Source of the DNA: an uncultured Flavobacteriales bacterium
Lineage (GTDB): Bacteria; Bacteroidota; Bacteroidia; Flavobacteriales_D; Parvicellaceae
Assembly (NCBI GenBank): GCA_943788115.1
Contig: CALSPA010000014.1
Location: 92,372 to 156,371, forward strand
Direction of reading: 5' to 3'
DNA length: 64,000 nucleotides
This document shows positions 10,322 through 20,182 of this stretch, piece after piece (position 1 is the first letter of the stretch; each line of letters begins with the position of its first letter). Both the position numbers and the translations under genes were made by a program. The notes under the pieces are model-generated. The model was given only the letters and a program-made list of their open reading frames with translations, did no database searches and was not told where the DNA came from.

Positions 10322-11389
10322 ATGGTGGAAGATATCACAAAAATTAGCATAAAGAATACTGATCATTCAAGATTGTCTTCAGTTGACTGGGATAATTTAC
10401 CTTTTGGAAAAGTTTTTTCAGATCATATGTTTACTATGAACTATGCTAATGGTCAGTGGGAGAATCCTGAGATAGTTCCTTATGGTAACATAGATATGTC
10501 ACCTGCTACATCTGTTTTGCATTATGGTCAAAGCTGTTTTGAGGGGATGAAAGCCCACAAGAATGATAAAGGAGAAATTTTACTTTTTAGAGTAAATGAA
10601 AATATCGAAAGGCTGAATATTTCAGCTGAGAGAATGTGTATGCCTGAAATTCCGAAGGAATTATTTGTTGAAGCTTTAAAAACTTTATTAGAATTAGATA
10701 GAGATTGGGTTCCTTCAATTGAGGGTTATTCACTATATATAAGACCGTTTATTATTGCTACAGATCCTTATGTAGGGATTCGTCCTTCAGAAACATACAA
10801 ATTTATAATATTTACATGTCCAGTTGGCTCATATTACAGCTCATCTGTTCCTGTTAAAATTGAAACAGAATACTCAAGAGCTGTTCAAGGTGGTACTGGT
10901 TTTGCTAAAGCTGCTGGAAATTATGCTGCTGCTCTATATCCTGCTAAACTTGGTCAAGATAATGGCTATACCCAATTGATTTGGACTGATGCTAAAGAGC
11001 ATAAGTACATTGAAGAGGCTGGAACAATGAATATTATTTTTAGAATAGGTGACAAATTAATAAGCCCTAAATCTGGAGATACTATTTTAAATGGTATTAC
11101 AAAAAGAAGTGTTCTTGACATTGCTAGGTCTTGGGGTTATCAAGTTGAAGAGAGAAAAGTAACTGTTGAAGAAATTATAAAAAGTTTTGAAAATGGATCT
11201 ATCCAAGAGGCTTTTGGTGCAGGTACTGCAGCTACAATAGCTTCAATTAACTGTATTCACTATAATGATCAAGATTATTTTTTACCAGAACCATCCGAAG
11301 ACTTTTTTTCAACTAAAGTTTTGTCATTTTTAAACGATTATAAAAAAGGTTTAATTGAGGATAAATTTAACTGGTTAATTCGCGTTTAA
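10322..11389 (+). CDS. ilvE: Branched-chain amino acid aminotransferase
   Basis: A class IV PLP aminotransferase of 355 residues, the long form, acting in the last step of Leu/Ile/Val synthesis and the first of their breakdown. The PLP lysine is Lys196 in GTGFAKAAGNYAA. The fold-type IV signature YIEEAGTMNIIF follows, and SVLHYGQSCFEGMKA marks the substrate side. The start at 10322 is close to the upstream divergent recQ, which leaves 65 bp for both promoters. A thiolase and an HMG-CoA lyase elsewhere in the window would fit a branched-chain catabolic theme, but they are not in one operon. Confidence 0.95.
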   Translation: MVEDITKISIKNTDHSRLSSVDWDNLPFGKVFSDHMFTMNYANGQWENPEIVPYGNIDMSPATSVLHYGQSCFEGMKAHKNDKGEILLFRVNENIERLNISAERMCMPEIPKELFVEALKTLLELDRDWVPSIEGYSLYIRPFIIATDPYVGIRPSETYKFIIFTCPVGSYYSSSVPVKIETEYSRAVQGGTGFAKAAGNYAAALYPAKLGQDNGYTQLIWTDAKEHKYIEEAGTMNIIFRIGDKLISPKSGDTILNGITKRSVLDIARSWGYQVEERKVTVEEIIKSFENGSIQEAFGAGTAATIASINCIHYNDQDYFLPEPSEDFFSTKVLSFLNDYKKGLIEDKFNWLIRV

Positions 11390-11426
11390 ATTTTGTGAAA
11401 ATTTCATTTTTTCTCATCTAAATAAT

Positions 11427-12738
11427 ATGAGAAATATATTTTTAATTCTTTTTCTTTCCATTTTTTGGGTGTTTTATTCTCAATCTCAACCTGTTTTATA
11501 TATTTCTGGGAAAGTTTTAGATTTAGAAAATTTTCCTATTCCAAACGTTACTGTAAGTTTCAAAAACAAACTAACAAAGACATCAGAAAATGGTAGCTTT
11601 TTGATTCCTGTTAATGAAATTAAAAGTATCGATATTGATTTTAAGCATTCTGGTTTTAAAAAATATAAGTTATCTGTTTCTTCAAGGAAATTAAGAAGAA
11701 ATGTAAATGACACATTGTTTTTACCTTCAATTAAGTTGTATAACTTATTATTAGATGAATTTTCTGTGATAGCCAATAAAATTGATACTGTATACGGTTC
11801 TGATCGTTTTTCTGTTGAAGATTTTGAAATGGTAAATCATGGTCAAATGTTATTACTTTCTTATGAAAAAACATTACGAAAGGAGAGTAAAATCTTACTG
11901 TTAGATAATAATCAACAGTTATTACATACTCATGTTGTCCCTGGTCAATCGATTCGTTTGTTTAAAGACTATTCTGGCCAATCGTATGTCATAACAATTG
12001 ACAAGGTGTTTCAAATTAATGTTTCTAACGTTAATAGGATTGAATTAACTGCCATAAATAATGATGTTTTTTATGACTATTGCTATAGAATAATTGACAC
12101 AATAAGTGATGACTATTTGTATTCAAATTTCAATGAACTCTATCCAGCAATTAAATTCTATTCATCAAGTAAGGTAGATTCTACACATTCTTTAATTAAA
12201 GAGGTGAAAGACGATTTTATGATGGAGTTGTACAGAGCTCAATATAAATATGTTAGTGGAAGAGATAAGTTGTGGGCCTATAGAAAGGAACAACAAACAG
12301 GAATAGATAAAGAAATCTGGGTGGGAGCATCAGTTTTTACTAATGATATTTTATATAAGCCTATTTATGCTCCACTATTTGTTAAAAATGATTCTATCTA
12401 TTTGTTCGATCATTATCAGAATTATATTTATAGATTATAATTCAGCTATAGAGTTGCTAGATTCTATTCCTATTACTTATCACTTGAAATCTAAAAATGA
12501 AAAATGGAGTCAACCTCTTATCCAAGATGAAAAAGAGAAAGATATTTTTGTTCTCTTTAATTCTGGAGGGTTTTACATCATTAAAAAAATTGATAATGGA
12601 AAAGTGAATAAGGGATTTAAATTAACAAATAGATATGTTGAAAATATAAAAATATATGATGGCTATGTCTATTACGTTTATAGACCTTATGAATCAATAC
12701 AAAAGAAATTCATCTATAAAGAGAAAATTCCTAGATAG
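11427..12738 (+). CDS. Secreted carboxypeptidase-regulatory-like domain protein (frameshifted)
   Basis: The product begins with a clear signal peptide (MRNIFLILFLSIFWVFYSQSQ). An Ig-like CarboxypepD_reg domain follows (ISGKVLDLENFPIPNVTVSF, about residues 26-95), of the kind common on Bacteroidota outer-membrane and periplasmic proteins. The remaining ~340 residues look beta-rich and I do not recognise them. The frame starting at 11427 ends at 12440. The sequence clearly continues in another frame from about 12435 (YNSAIELLDSIPITYHLKSK) to 12738, so I join the two (~436 residues). It overlaps the convergent SixA gene by 8 bp. Envelope location is inferred from the signal peptide. Confidence 0.7.
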
Positions 12739-13218
12739 ATTTAGGAGAAATGTATTCTTTAATTGATGCAACACCTTTTATCCAGTTTTCCCACGAGTCT
12801 ATTTCTGATTCAAGAATGGCAACACAACAAGTTTTAAGCTCCATCCAATCATCTGTTAGGTAAGAGACTAGAGATGTTAAGCCAGGGTTGTGTCCAATAA
12901 GATAAAGGTTGTCTACTTTATTGTCAATAGTTTTAATGGTTTCCATTAACTCATTTATTGGTGCTAGGTACAGGTTCTCTTTTCTCTACAATTAATTTTT
13001 CATTAAAATTTAATTGTTGTGCTAATAAATGTGCTGTTGTAATTGCTCTTTTAGCAGAAGAAGAAATTATTGAATCAGGATGATGAGTAATTCTTTAAAT
13101 GATCCCCCATGTTTTTAGCATCTAATATGCCTCTATGGTTTAAAGCTCGATCAAAATCATCTTGATAGGGGTTGCCCCAGTCAGATTTCCCGTGACGAAT
13201 CACAAATATTTTTTTCAC
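12731..13218 (-). CDS. SixA-type phosphohistidine phosphatase (two frameshifts)
   Basis: A GTG at 13216-13218 opens KKIFVIRHGKSDWGNPYQDDFDRALNHRG, containing the RHGKSDW catalytic signature of the SixA branch of the histidine phosphatase family. The sequence then needs two frame corrections. The middle reads PDSIISSSAKRAITTAHLLAQQLNF (about 13090-12985). The C-terminal part reads NLYLIGHNPGLTSLVSYL, which holds the second catalytic His, and runs to 12731. The joined length is ~160 residues, typical for SixA. Substrates in Bacteroidota are unknown. The two breaks close together in a conserved small enzyme suggest sequence error, though inactivation cannot be excluded from this read. Confidence 0.8.
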
Positions 13219-13228
13219 AAAGCTAAAA

Positions 13229-14404
13229 TTAGATGTTCTCGATAATCATTGCAGATGCGCCACCGCCTCCATTACAAATTCCAGCACCTCCATACTTACC
13301 ATTGTTTTGTTTTAGAACATTTATTAAGGTAACTATAATTCTAGAGCCGCTATTACCTAGAGGATGACCAAGAGCTACAGCGCCACCGTTTACATCTACT
13401 TTTTCTGGGTTTAATCCTAGCTTTTTAGAGTTGGCTATTCCTACAACTGAAAAAGCTTGATTTAACTCCCAATAATCAATTTGATCTTGTGACATGTTTG
13501 CCTTTTTAAGTGCTATAGGGATGGCAAGTGATGGTGCCGTTGTAAACAACTCTGGCTCTTGAGCAGCATCAGCGTAGCTTACTATTTTAGCTATTGGTGA
13601 AAGACCAAGTTCAGTAGCTTTTTCTTTACTCATAAGTAAAAGAGCAGAGGCACCGTCATTTAGTGTAGAGGCATTTGCTGCAGTAACTGTCCCTTCTTTT
13701 GAGAAAACAGCTCTAAGAGTAGGGATCTTTTCCATTCTAACATTAGAATATTCCTCATCTTTGTCAACTAAAATGGGTTCACCTCTTCGTTGAGGAACTT
13801 CTACAGGAACAACTTCATTGTTGAATTTACCCTCGTTCCAAGCTTTAGAAGCTCTATTATATGATTCAATAGCGAAATTATCTTGTTCTTCTCTAGATAC
13901 ATTGTTATCTACTGCACATTTGTCAGCAGAAACACCCATATGAGTTTTGTTGTAAACATCTGTTAGTCCATCTTTAACTAAACCATCAATCATTTTAGTG
14001 TCTCCAAGCTTTGTAGCTTTTCTTGCTGAATAATAGTGAGGAACAATGGACATGTTTTCCATTCCACCTGCAATAACAACATCAGCATCACCACATTTAA
14101 TTGCTTGAGCAGCTAAACTAATGGCTTTCATTCCAGATGCACAAACTTTATTGACTGTTGTGCAAGGAACATTCTTTCCAATTCCAGCAAAAATTGAAGC
14201 TTGCCTTGCAGGGGCTTGACCTAAATTTGCTTGTAAAACATTACCCATATAAACTTCATCTACTAAATCTGGGCTTACATTCACTTTGTTTAGAGCACCC
14301 TTAATTGCTGTAGCACCAAGCTTTGTGGCACTTACAGTTGATAAAGATCCACCAAAACTACCCATTGGTGTTCTAACTGCTGATATAATAACTACTTCTT
14401 TCAT
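13229..14404 (-). CDS. Acetyl-CoA C-acetyltransferase (thiolase)
   Basis: A thiolase of 391 residues that condenses two acetyl-CoA or cleaves acetoacetyl-CoA in the cytoplasm. The acyl-accepting nucleophile is Cys88 (NKVCASGMKA). His347 (ALGHPLGNSG) and Cys377 (GICNGGGGAS) complete the catalytic set. Length and motifs fit the AtoB/PhaA/ThlA type better than the long-chain FadA type. It is followed 10 bp downstream on the same strand by the SixA gene. The upstream region also carries the tRNA-Ser promoter on the opposite strand. Confidence 0.95.
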   Translation of the reverse strand: MKEVVIISAVRTPMGSFGGSLSTVSATKLGATAIKGALNKVNVSPDLVDEVYMGNVLQANLGQAPARQASIFAGIGKNVPCTTVNKVCASGMKAISLAAQAIKCGDADVVIAGGMENMSIVPHYYSARKATKLGDTKMIDGLVKDGLTDVYNKTHMGVSADKCAVDNNVSREEQDNFAIESYNRASKAWNEGKFNNEVVPVEVPQRRGEPILVDKDEEYSNVRMEKIPTLRAVFSKEGTVTAANASTLNDGASALLLMSKEKATELGLSPIAKIVSYADAAQEPELFTTAPSLAIPIALKKANMSQDQIDYWELNQAFSVVGIANSKKLGLNPEKVDVNGGAVALGHPLGNSGSRIIVTLINVLKQNNGKYGGAGICNGGGGASAMIIENI

Positions 14405-14524
14405 GTTTATGTTTTTGTTTGAATAGGTAAATTAGGATGGCAAATTTAATCAAACCTTTTATTTTTAATAGTTAAGTTTTTTTAAATATTCATTTTTTTT
14501 AATCTTAACCTTATTGAGATGTTG

Positions 14525-14551
14525 TTGAATTCAAAAACTGTGTTATTTTTG
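14525..14551 (+). promoter_or_regulatory. Bacteroidota promoter of tRNA-Ser
   Basis: TATTTTTG at 14544-14551 is a perfect match to the Bacteroidota -7 element TAnnTTTG. A TTG at 14525-14527 can serve as the -33 element with a 16-bp gap, and an alternative TTG lies three bases upstream. The tRNA begins 24 bp downstream, which fits a short 5' leader. Confidence 0.65.
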
Positions 14552-14575
14552 CAATCGTTCTTTTGAACTAAAGAC

Positions 14576-14659
14576 GGAGAGGTGGCAGAGTGGTAATGCA
14601 ACAGCCTGCTAAGCTGTCAACGAGCAATCGTTGCCTGGGTTCGAGTCCCAGTCTCTCCG
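14576..14659 (+). tRNA. tRNA-Ser (anticodon GCT)
   Basis: A complete cloverleaf is readable. The acceptor stem GGAGAGG pairs with TCTCTCC (last pair G-T), followed by discriminator G. The anticodon loop CTGCTAA sits inside the stem around ACAGC/GCTGT. A long variable arm (CAACGAGCAATCGTTG) is diagnostic of class II tRNAs, and the T arm is CTGGGTTCGAGTCCCAG. Anticodon GCT reads AGC and AGT serine codons. The CCA end is not encoded; the sequence continues C then a run of A. A strong hairpin terminator follows. Confidence 0.97.
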
Positions 14660-14664
14660 CAAAA

Positions 14665-14693
14665 AAAAAGCCACTCTTTAGAGTGGCTTTTTT
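14665..14693. terminator. Bidirectional intrinsic terminator
   Basis: The stem AAAAAGCCACTC/GAGTGGCTTTTT with loop TTTA is followed by T residues on the plus strand and preceded by an A9 run that supplies the U-tract on the minus strand. It ends the tRNA-Ser transcript from the left and the peroxiredoxin transcript from the right. Confidence 0.9.
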
Positions 14694-14711
14694 GTTATTT
14701 TTTTTTATTGA

Positions 14712-15341
14712 TTAATGCTCCGAAAGATATTCTGCTACACCATCATGTGTTGCATTCATAGCATCGGCTCCTTTTGTCCAGTTTGCAGGACAAACCTCAC
14801 CATGTTCTTCTAAGTGTTGAAGTGCATCTACCATTCTTAAAGCTTCATCTACATTTCTTCCAAGAGGCAAATCGTTAACTAGCTGATGTCTAACCTTACC
14901 TTCTTTGTCGATCATGAATAATCCTCTATAGGCAATAAGTTCTCCTTCTGCAATCATATCTCCGTTGTCATCCCATCCAAATTCTCCAACAAGAACATCG
15001 TAATTTGCACTAATTGTTTTATTTGTATCAGCAACTAAAGGATATGTAACACCTTCTATTCCTCCTTTGTTTTTAGGCATTTGAAGCCATCCCCAATGTG
15101 AATGTTCAGTGTCTGTTGAGACACCAATTACTTCAACATTTCTACTTTTAAACTCTTCTAATTTTTCTTGAAAAGCAAACAATTCAGTAGGACAAACAAA
15201 AGTGAAATCTTTTGGGTAAAAGAAAAGAATCACATATTTACCTTTATATTGAGATAATGTAAAATTTTCAACTATTTCTCCTCCGTTGATAACAGCTTGA
15301 GCGTTAAAATCTGGAGCATTTCTTCCAACTAATACAGACAT
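14712..15341 (-). CDS. 2-Cys peroxiredoxin (AhpC/Tsa family)
   Basis: A thiol peroxidase of 209 residues that reduces hydrogen and alkyl peroxides. The peroxidatic Cys50 lies in PKDFTFVCPTE and the resolving Cys184 in HGEVCPANW, so it is a typical dimeric 2-Cys enzyme. No ahpF or dedicated thioredoxin reductase lies beside it. It is transcribed alone toward the shared terminator at 14665-14693. Residues 180-209 form the usual C-terminal arm. Confidence 0.95.
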   Translation of the reverse strand: MSVLVGRNAPDFNAQAVINGGEIVENFTLSQYKGKYVILFFYPKDFTFVCPTELFAFQEKLEEFKSRNVEVIGVSTDTEHSHWGWLQMPKNKGGIEGVTYPLVADTNKTISANYDVLVGEFGWDDNGDMIAEGELIAYRGLFMIDKEGKVRHQLVNDLPLGRNVDEALRMVDALQHLEEHGEVCPANWTKGADAMNATHDGVAEYLSEH

Positions 15342-15442
15342 TTTATAAAATTTATGAATTAATAATGATTGCGAATTTATAATAGATTATTGATGAATGC
15401 TCATGTTTTGATTTTTTTTTATTTTTTTGTTTAAAAAAACAA

Positions 15443-15862
15443 ATGAAAGAACTTAGACCATTCCATTTAGCTATCCCCGTATCAAATTTAAAAGAGTGTA
15501 GGACTTTTTATAGTGAAGTATTAATGTTGAAAGAAGGGAGGTCAAGTGATAATTGGGTTGATTTTAATTTTTATGGTCATCAGTTTGTAATACACCAATT
15601 AGGAGAAAAGTCACAATTAATAAAAAACAATGTTGACGGGCATGGTGTTCCAGTTCCTCATTTTGGGGTTGTTCTTTCAATGGATGATTGGTTAGCGTTA
15701 GCAGAAAACTTAAAAAATAAAAGTATTGATTTTATTATAGAGCCTTACATTCGATTTAAGGGGGAACCTGGAGAACAAGCTACAATGTTCTTTTTAGACC
15801 CTTCTAATAATGCATTAGAATTTAAAGCTTTTAATTCTCTGGAAAACTTATTTGCAAAATAA
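15443..15862 (+). CDS. VOC-family (glyoxalase/bleomycin-resistance fold) protein
   Basis: A 139-residue protein with one vicinal oxygen chelate module. It begins [20 protein letters not shown], where the His is the likely first metal ligand, and ends with [12 protein letters not shown], where the Glu is the likely last ligand. [13 protein letters not shown] supplies the middle His. The motifs indicate a metal-dependent dioxygenase or isomerase-type fold; the substrate cannot be told. It is divergent from the peroxiredoxin gene with 101 bp between starts, and it ends 2 bp from the convergent CotH gene. Confidence 0.8.
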   Translation: MKELRPFHLAIPVSNLKECRTFYSEVLMLKEGRSSDNWVDFNFYGHQFVIHQLGEKSQLIKNNVDGHGVPVPHFGVVLSMDDWLALAENLKNKSIDFIIEPYIRFKGEPGEQATMFFLDPSNNALEFKAFNSLENLFAK

Positions 15863-15864
15863 TA

Positions 15865-17946
15865 TTAGTTTTTTACAAGTCTAATAGTCTCTATGGACTT
15901 TTGAGATGAAATAGTTATAAAATATAATCCCTTTGATAGAGATCTTAAGTAGTTTGAATTTTCCGAGCTAAAAATATATTGGTTTGAACTAATTTTCTCA
16001 TAAAGAAGTTTTCCATTAATGTCGAAGATAGCTATGGTTATCTCCTTTGGCTTATTAACTCCGTTAATTTCAATATGGAAATTGTCTTTAAATGGATTCG
16101 GAAAAACAGTAACATTTAGGTTTGCTGAATTTTCTTCTGTTGCCAAAAATGAACAATCTACAGCAGAACCAGGTAAGTTGTTGTCAATCCAATTGAGTCT
16201 GTCGTTAATCCATGTTTTGAAATAATTTATTTCATTCAAATAATTATTTCCAACGTAATTATTTGGCCAAATGTAATTACTTAAAATCTCCCATCTAATG
16301 AAATTCCTCTCAGAAGGGAAGTTTAAGACAATGGCCATACTGTCAATTAAATTATTAATTGAATCTGTATGAAATGGCCCATTTCTAAGCTCATCCCATC
16401 TACAGTTTAATCTGTTCAAGAATTCAGGGTCGGTTATCATTTTTTCCCACCAAAAAGGAACTTGATATCCATCAGAATAACATACATTGTTAAATTCGTA
16501 AGCCCATCCTTCAGTTAATCCTCCTTCACAATAGTTTGCATTTCCCCAACCTAAATTATAATCCCATGGTGGTCCTATGTGTAATTTCCCACCTTTGGAG
16601 TCTTTGTCTTTGTATAAAAATGTGCTTATTCTATATCCATCTACATTTTTAGTTGCTTCAGTAAGTAAAAAATAATCTACAAATGAATTAATATCTGCAA
16701 AGTTTCTGTAGCCTGTAGATGAATCGGAAAAGTTTGGACCATTTAACGCATCTTCAAATGCTGTAACGTAATCTTGAATGTAGTTTTTTTGTGCAAAAGC
16801 AATGTCGTCCGGTTCTGGGTAATGATATAAAATTTCAATATTTTGAGGGTTGATTGAATTCGAAGTATATGGAGAGGTCCAAGAATCATTGTTAACACCG
16901 GTATATTTGTCGATTTTAATAATATATCCACCAGTTAAAGAATCTCCAGCTAAATCATCAAAGTCAAGTCTGGAAATATCAACTCTTCCGTTATCTCTTT
17001 TTATTTTTTCGGTAAATAAATAAACTCCTTTATATTGATCATTTATTATTAGCTCACAAAACTGAGTTCTAGGGGAGTAGTAATACATTTTATTTCCTAA
17101 ATAATAAGATAAGAAATTTCGCATTAAAGATTTGTCACTGTATGGAGCGTGAAGCACCCAGTCATTTTCTGATGGCATGTTGAATAAAGGAACATTATTG
17201 TTATTTCCATTTCCATCTCTAGTTTCAAGTCCATATCCTTTTTTAGGGAAAGATGATGAGGATGAACCTCTTATTTCGATGCCAATTTCACCATCGTATT
17301 CATTATACAAATCTGTTGAGAAATTGAAATCTCCATTTGCATTGTTAATAATTCCCATGTTAGCAGATATCTTTGGTTCGTTTTGAATCTCTTGTCCGTA
17401 AGTGTTTATGTAAACTAATGGAATAATACTAGAATCAGGAACATCAAAAGCAATACTAGAGTCAATATTTATTTGGTAATTTCCAGATGAAAGATTGTCA
17501 TAGCCGTCAATAACAAAATAATATGTTTTGTTTGCTTGAAGGGTTAAACCAGTTATATTAGAGTTGTAGGGCGCATTGTAATTGGGAGATTGACACCCAT
17601 CTTCTTGACACCCAATTGGATTGCTGCTACAATTGTCCTCATAAACAATAAGCTGTGAGTCGTAATTTGTTAAGTTTTCGCAAAGAGATACATCTATGTA
17701 TTCAATAGAGTTTCCAGTAGAGTAGGTGTATACATGATCTGGTGCTCCACCTTGGTTTCCTACATCAGGACAATTTTCAAAATAATCATCATTCGCTGAG
17801 GTGGTGTTCCCAATTCCAATAAATGGAATAGAATTTATTGATGTTGCGGTTAAGCAATTTTCACCACCTGGTTGAGCAAAACTGATCAGCTGGTAAATTA
17901 GAAAAATAGATATAAATATAAACCGCATTAAATTGGTTTGAAACAT
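15865..17946 (-). CDS. CotH-like kinase-domain protein with T9SS sorting tail
   Basis: A secreted protein of 693 residues. A signal peptide (MRFIFISIFLIYQLISFAQ, after a possible earlier Met) is followed by a PPC-like beta domain to about residue 165. A CotH domain (about 185-560) contains EIRGSSSSSFPKKGYGLE, SLMRNFLSYYLG, YLFTEKIKRDNGRVDIS and GPPWDYNLGWGNA, the last supplying the probable metal-binding Asp. The C-terminus (VFPNPFKDNFHIEING to IRLVKN) is a type A sorting domain, so the protein should cross the outer membrane by T9SS. CotH proteins elsewhere are atypical protein kinases; the substrate here is unknown. Confidence 0.9.
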   Translation of the reverse strand: MFQTNLMRFIFISIFLIYQLISFAQPGGENCLTATSINSIPFIGIGNTTSANDDYFENCPDVGNQGGAPDHVYTYSTGNSIEYIDVSLCENLTNYDSQLIVYEDNCSSNPIGCQEDGCQSPNYNAPYNSNITGLTLQANKTYYFVIDGYDNLSSGNYQINIDSSIAFDVPDSSIIPLVYINTYGQEIQNEPKISANMGIINNANGDFNFSTDLYNEYDGEIGIEIRGSSSSSFPKKGYGLETRDGNGNNNNVPLFNMPSENDWVLHAPYSDKSLMRNFLSYYLGNKMYYYSPRTQFCELIINDQYKGVYLFTEKIKRDNGRVDISRLDFDDLAGDSLTGGYIIKIDKYTGVNNDSWTSPYTSNSINPQNIEILYHYPEPDDIAFAQKNYIQDYVTAFEDALNGPNFSDSSTGYRNFADINSFVDYFLLTEATKNVDGYRISTFLYKDKDSKGGKLHIGPPWDYNLGWGNANYCEGGLTEGWAYEFNNVCYSDGYQVPFWWEKMITDPEFLNRLNCRWDELRNGPFHTDSINNLIDSMAIVLNFPSERNFIRWEILSNYIWPNNYVGNNYLNEINYFKTWINDRLNWIDNNLPGSAVDCSFLATEENSANLNVTVFPNPFKDNFHIEINGVNKPKEITIAIFDINGKLLYEKISSNQYIFSSENSNYLRSLSKGLYFITISSQKSIETIRLVKN

Positions 17947-17956
17947 GGCAAATTTA

Positions 17957-18394
17957 TTAAATCTCTAGAATAAGTTTACATACATGTTTGTCTATTGGAA
18001 AGTGAAATAGTTTAGTTTTTAGCTTTTTTAAGCTCATCCAGAAAAAAACAGGATTGTCCTTTTGAGGTTTTTTTTCTTTTGGAGTGAATTCTTTAGAGGA
18101 AAAAAAATCAGCTTTATAATAAATAGAAATCAATTGATCTGTGCTTTTGAATTGACTTTTTTGGAAAAATTCTGTAGTGTAAAAATGTTTAATGTTTTTT
18201 AATCTTGAATTCATTTCTTCTTTAGCTTCTCTTTTTAAGGCGTCTATAATTCCTTCTCCAAATTCTACCCCTCCTCCGGGGAATTTTATTATTTCTTCAC
18301 CATTAATGAGTTCATTGCTTAATAGTATGTTTCCATTTTCTATTATAAGAGCATATGTTCTTACGTTGAATGAAGTAATGGTTTTATTAGTCAT
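17957..18394 (-). CDS. Nudix hydrolase
   Basis: A 145-residue cytoplasmic hydrolase of nucleoside-diphosphate-linked compounds. The Nudix box spans residues 41-62 ([20 protein letters not shown]), with the REx2EE core intact; the usual glycine after it is replaced by Asn62. The start ATG overlaps the end of prfC by 8 bp, so the two are probably co-transcribed. The substrate cannot be predicted. Confidence 0.9.
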   Translation of the reverse strand: MTNKTITSFNVRTYALIIENGNILLSNELINGEEIIKFPGGGVEFGEGIIDALKREAKEEMNSRLKNIKHFYTTEFFQKSQFKSTDQLISIYYKADFFSSKEFTPKEKKPQKDNPVFFWMSLKKLKTKLFHFPIDKHVCKLILEI

Positions 18395-19991
18395 CCAGTT
18401 TAAATTCGGAGTTTTTATGAAATACTATTTCAGGATAATCGCTTTCTGCTTGCGCTAGTAAAAAAGTAGAAGGAGCTAAAAAAACAGGGTTTAAATCTTT
18501 GTCAAAACCTACATTCCCAACTTTTCTTCTAATGAAATCATCAATTTTGGATTGATCATCACATGTCATCCAGCAAGCTTTGAAAAAGTTTTTAGGAGTA
18601 AAACTACATGAAGCTCCATACTCATGCTCTAATCTATATTGTATTACTTCAAATTGAAGTTCACCAACTGTACCAATAACTTTTCTATTTCCCGGTTGCA
18701 TGGTGAATAGTTGAGCAACACCTTCGTCAGTTAACTGAGCAACACCTTTTTCTAATTGCTTGGTTTTCATAGGGTTGTCATTTTGTATCTCTTTAAAGAG
18801 TTCCGGTGAGAAGCTTGGAATTCCTTTAAATCTAAAGTTTTCACCTTCTGTAAGAGTATCTCCAATTTTGAAATTCCCAGAATCGTATAATCCGATAACA
18901 TCTCCTGGGTAAGCTTCGTCAACAACTTCTTTAGTAGAAGCCATAAAGCTAGTGGGGTTTGGGAATTTTAGTTTTTTATCTAAACGAATATGTTTGTAAA
19001 ATTTATTTCTTTCAAATTTTCCTGAAACAATTCTTAAAAATGCAATTCTATCCCTATGTTTAGGGTCTATATTTGCATGAATTTTAAAGACAAAGCCGCT
19101 GAATTTATTTTCTTCAGGTTCAATTTTTCTCAAATCTGTTTCTCTTCCTTTTGGTGTAGGAGATATTTCTAAAAAAGATTCCAACAATTCTTGAACTCCA
19201 AAGTTATTTAGTGCAGAGCCAAAGAAAATAGGAGCAAGTTTTCCTGATAAATATTTTTCCGAATCATATTCTCCATAAACTCCGTCAATTAATTCAACCT
19301 CATCTCTAAGTAAATTAGCATCCTCTTCTCCTATTATATCATTAAGATCTTTATTTTCTAAACTGTCAATTTTAATAATATCTCTTTCAATTGCTGTTTT
19401 ATTGGCGTCAAATAAATTTAGATTTTTTCTATGCATGTTGTAAACTCCTTTAAAAGTTTCGCCAATTCCAATTGGCCAACTCATGGGTTTTACTTTAATG
19501 GCTAGTTTTTCTTCTATTTCATCTAATAAGTCGAATGCATCTTGTCCTTCTCTATCCATCTTGTTGATAAATACAATAACTGGAGTGTCTCTCATTCTGC
19601 AAACTTCCATTAGTCGTTCTGTTTGTGCTTCTACTCCGTTTGCACAATCAATGACCATAATTACACTGTCAACAGCAGTTAGAGTTCTGTAGGTGTCTTC
19701 AGCAAAATCTTTGTGTCCAGGTGTGTCAAGAATGTTAATTTGTTTGTCTAAATAATTAAAAGCCATTACAGAAGTTGCAACAGAAATACCTCTTTGTTTT
19801 TCTATTTCCATGAAATCTGAAGTTGCTGCTTTTTTAATCTTATTGTTTTTTACTGCACCTGCAGATTGGATTGCACCACCAAATAATAAAAGTTTTTCCG
19901 TTAATGTAGTTTTTCCAGCATCTGGATGAGATATGATTCCAAATGTCCTTCTTTTTTCTATTTCTTTTTGAGTGCTCATTGTATTGCTCAT
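18387..19991 (-). CDS. prfC: Peptide chain release factor 3
   Basis: A translational GTPase that recycles RF1 and RF2 from the ribosome. It has 534 residues, the normal length. The G1 motif is [13 protein letters not shown] near the N-terminus, G3 is [15 protein letters not shown] and G4 is FINKMDREG. The C-terminal domain has [17 protein letters not shown], typical of RF3 rather than EF-G or LepA. It is co-directional with the Nudix gene and divergent from the C25 peptidase gene, with 191 bp between starts. Confidence 0.96.
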   Translation of the reverse strand: MSNTMSTQKEIEKRRTFGIISHPDAGKTTLTEKLLLFGGAIQSAGAVKNNKIKKAATSDFMEIEKQRGISVATSVMAFNYLDKQINILDTPGHKDFAEDTYRTLTAVDSVIMVIDCANGVEAQTERLMEVCRMRDTPVIVFINKMDREGQDAFDLLDEIEEKLAIKVKPMSWPIGIGETFKGVYNMHRKNLNLFDANKTAIERDIIKIDSLENKDLNDIIGEEDANLLRDEVELIDGVYGEYDSEKYLSGKLAPIFFGSALNNFGVQELLESFLEISPTPKGRETDLRKIEPEENKFSGFVFKIHANIDPKHRDRIAFLRIVSGKFERNKFYKHIRLDKKLKFPNPTSFMASTKEVVDEAYPGDVIGLYDSGNFKIGDTLTEGENFRFKGIPSFSPELFKEIQNDNPMKTKQLEKGVAQLTDEGVAQLFTMQPGNRKVIGTVGELQFEVIQYRLEHEYGASCSFTPKNFFKACWMTCDDQSKIDDFIRRKVGNVGFDKDLNPVFLAPSTFLLAQAESDYPEIVFHKNSEFKLDD

Positions 19992-20182
19992 TAATTGGTT
20001 TGCGAATATACTATATACTAGAAAGAATGGGAAACATGAATTATATATCTTTTACCAAACTTTTTTGCTAGTTAGGAGTCCAATTGTTAATAAATATGTG
20101 AATTATAGTAATGTGCTAGGCAACTTTTTCAATGGGTTTGATTTTGTATATTTAGAAACTATTTTAATATATAAATGTAAAT

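Noticed and set aside
15425..15445. A/T inverted repeat (TTTGTTTAAAAAAACAAA) at the VOC gene start
   Set aside because: It is made of A and T runs that pair easily by chance in such AT-rich DNA; no regulator logic is visible.
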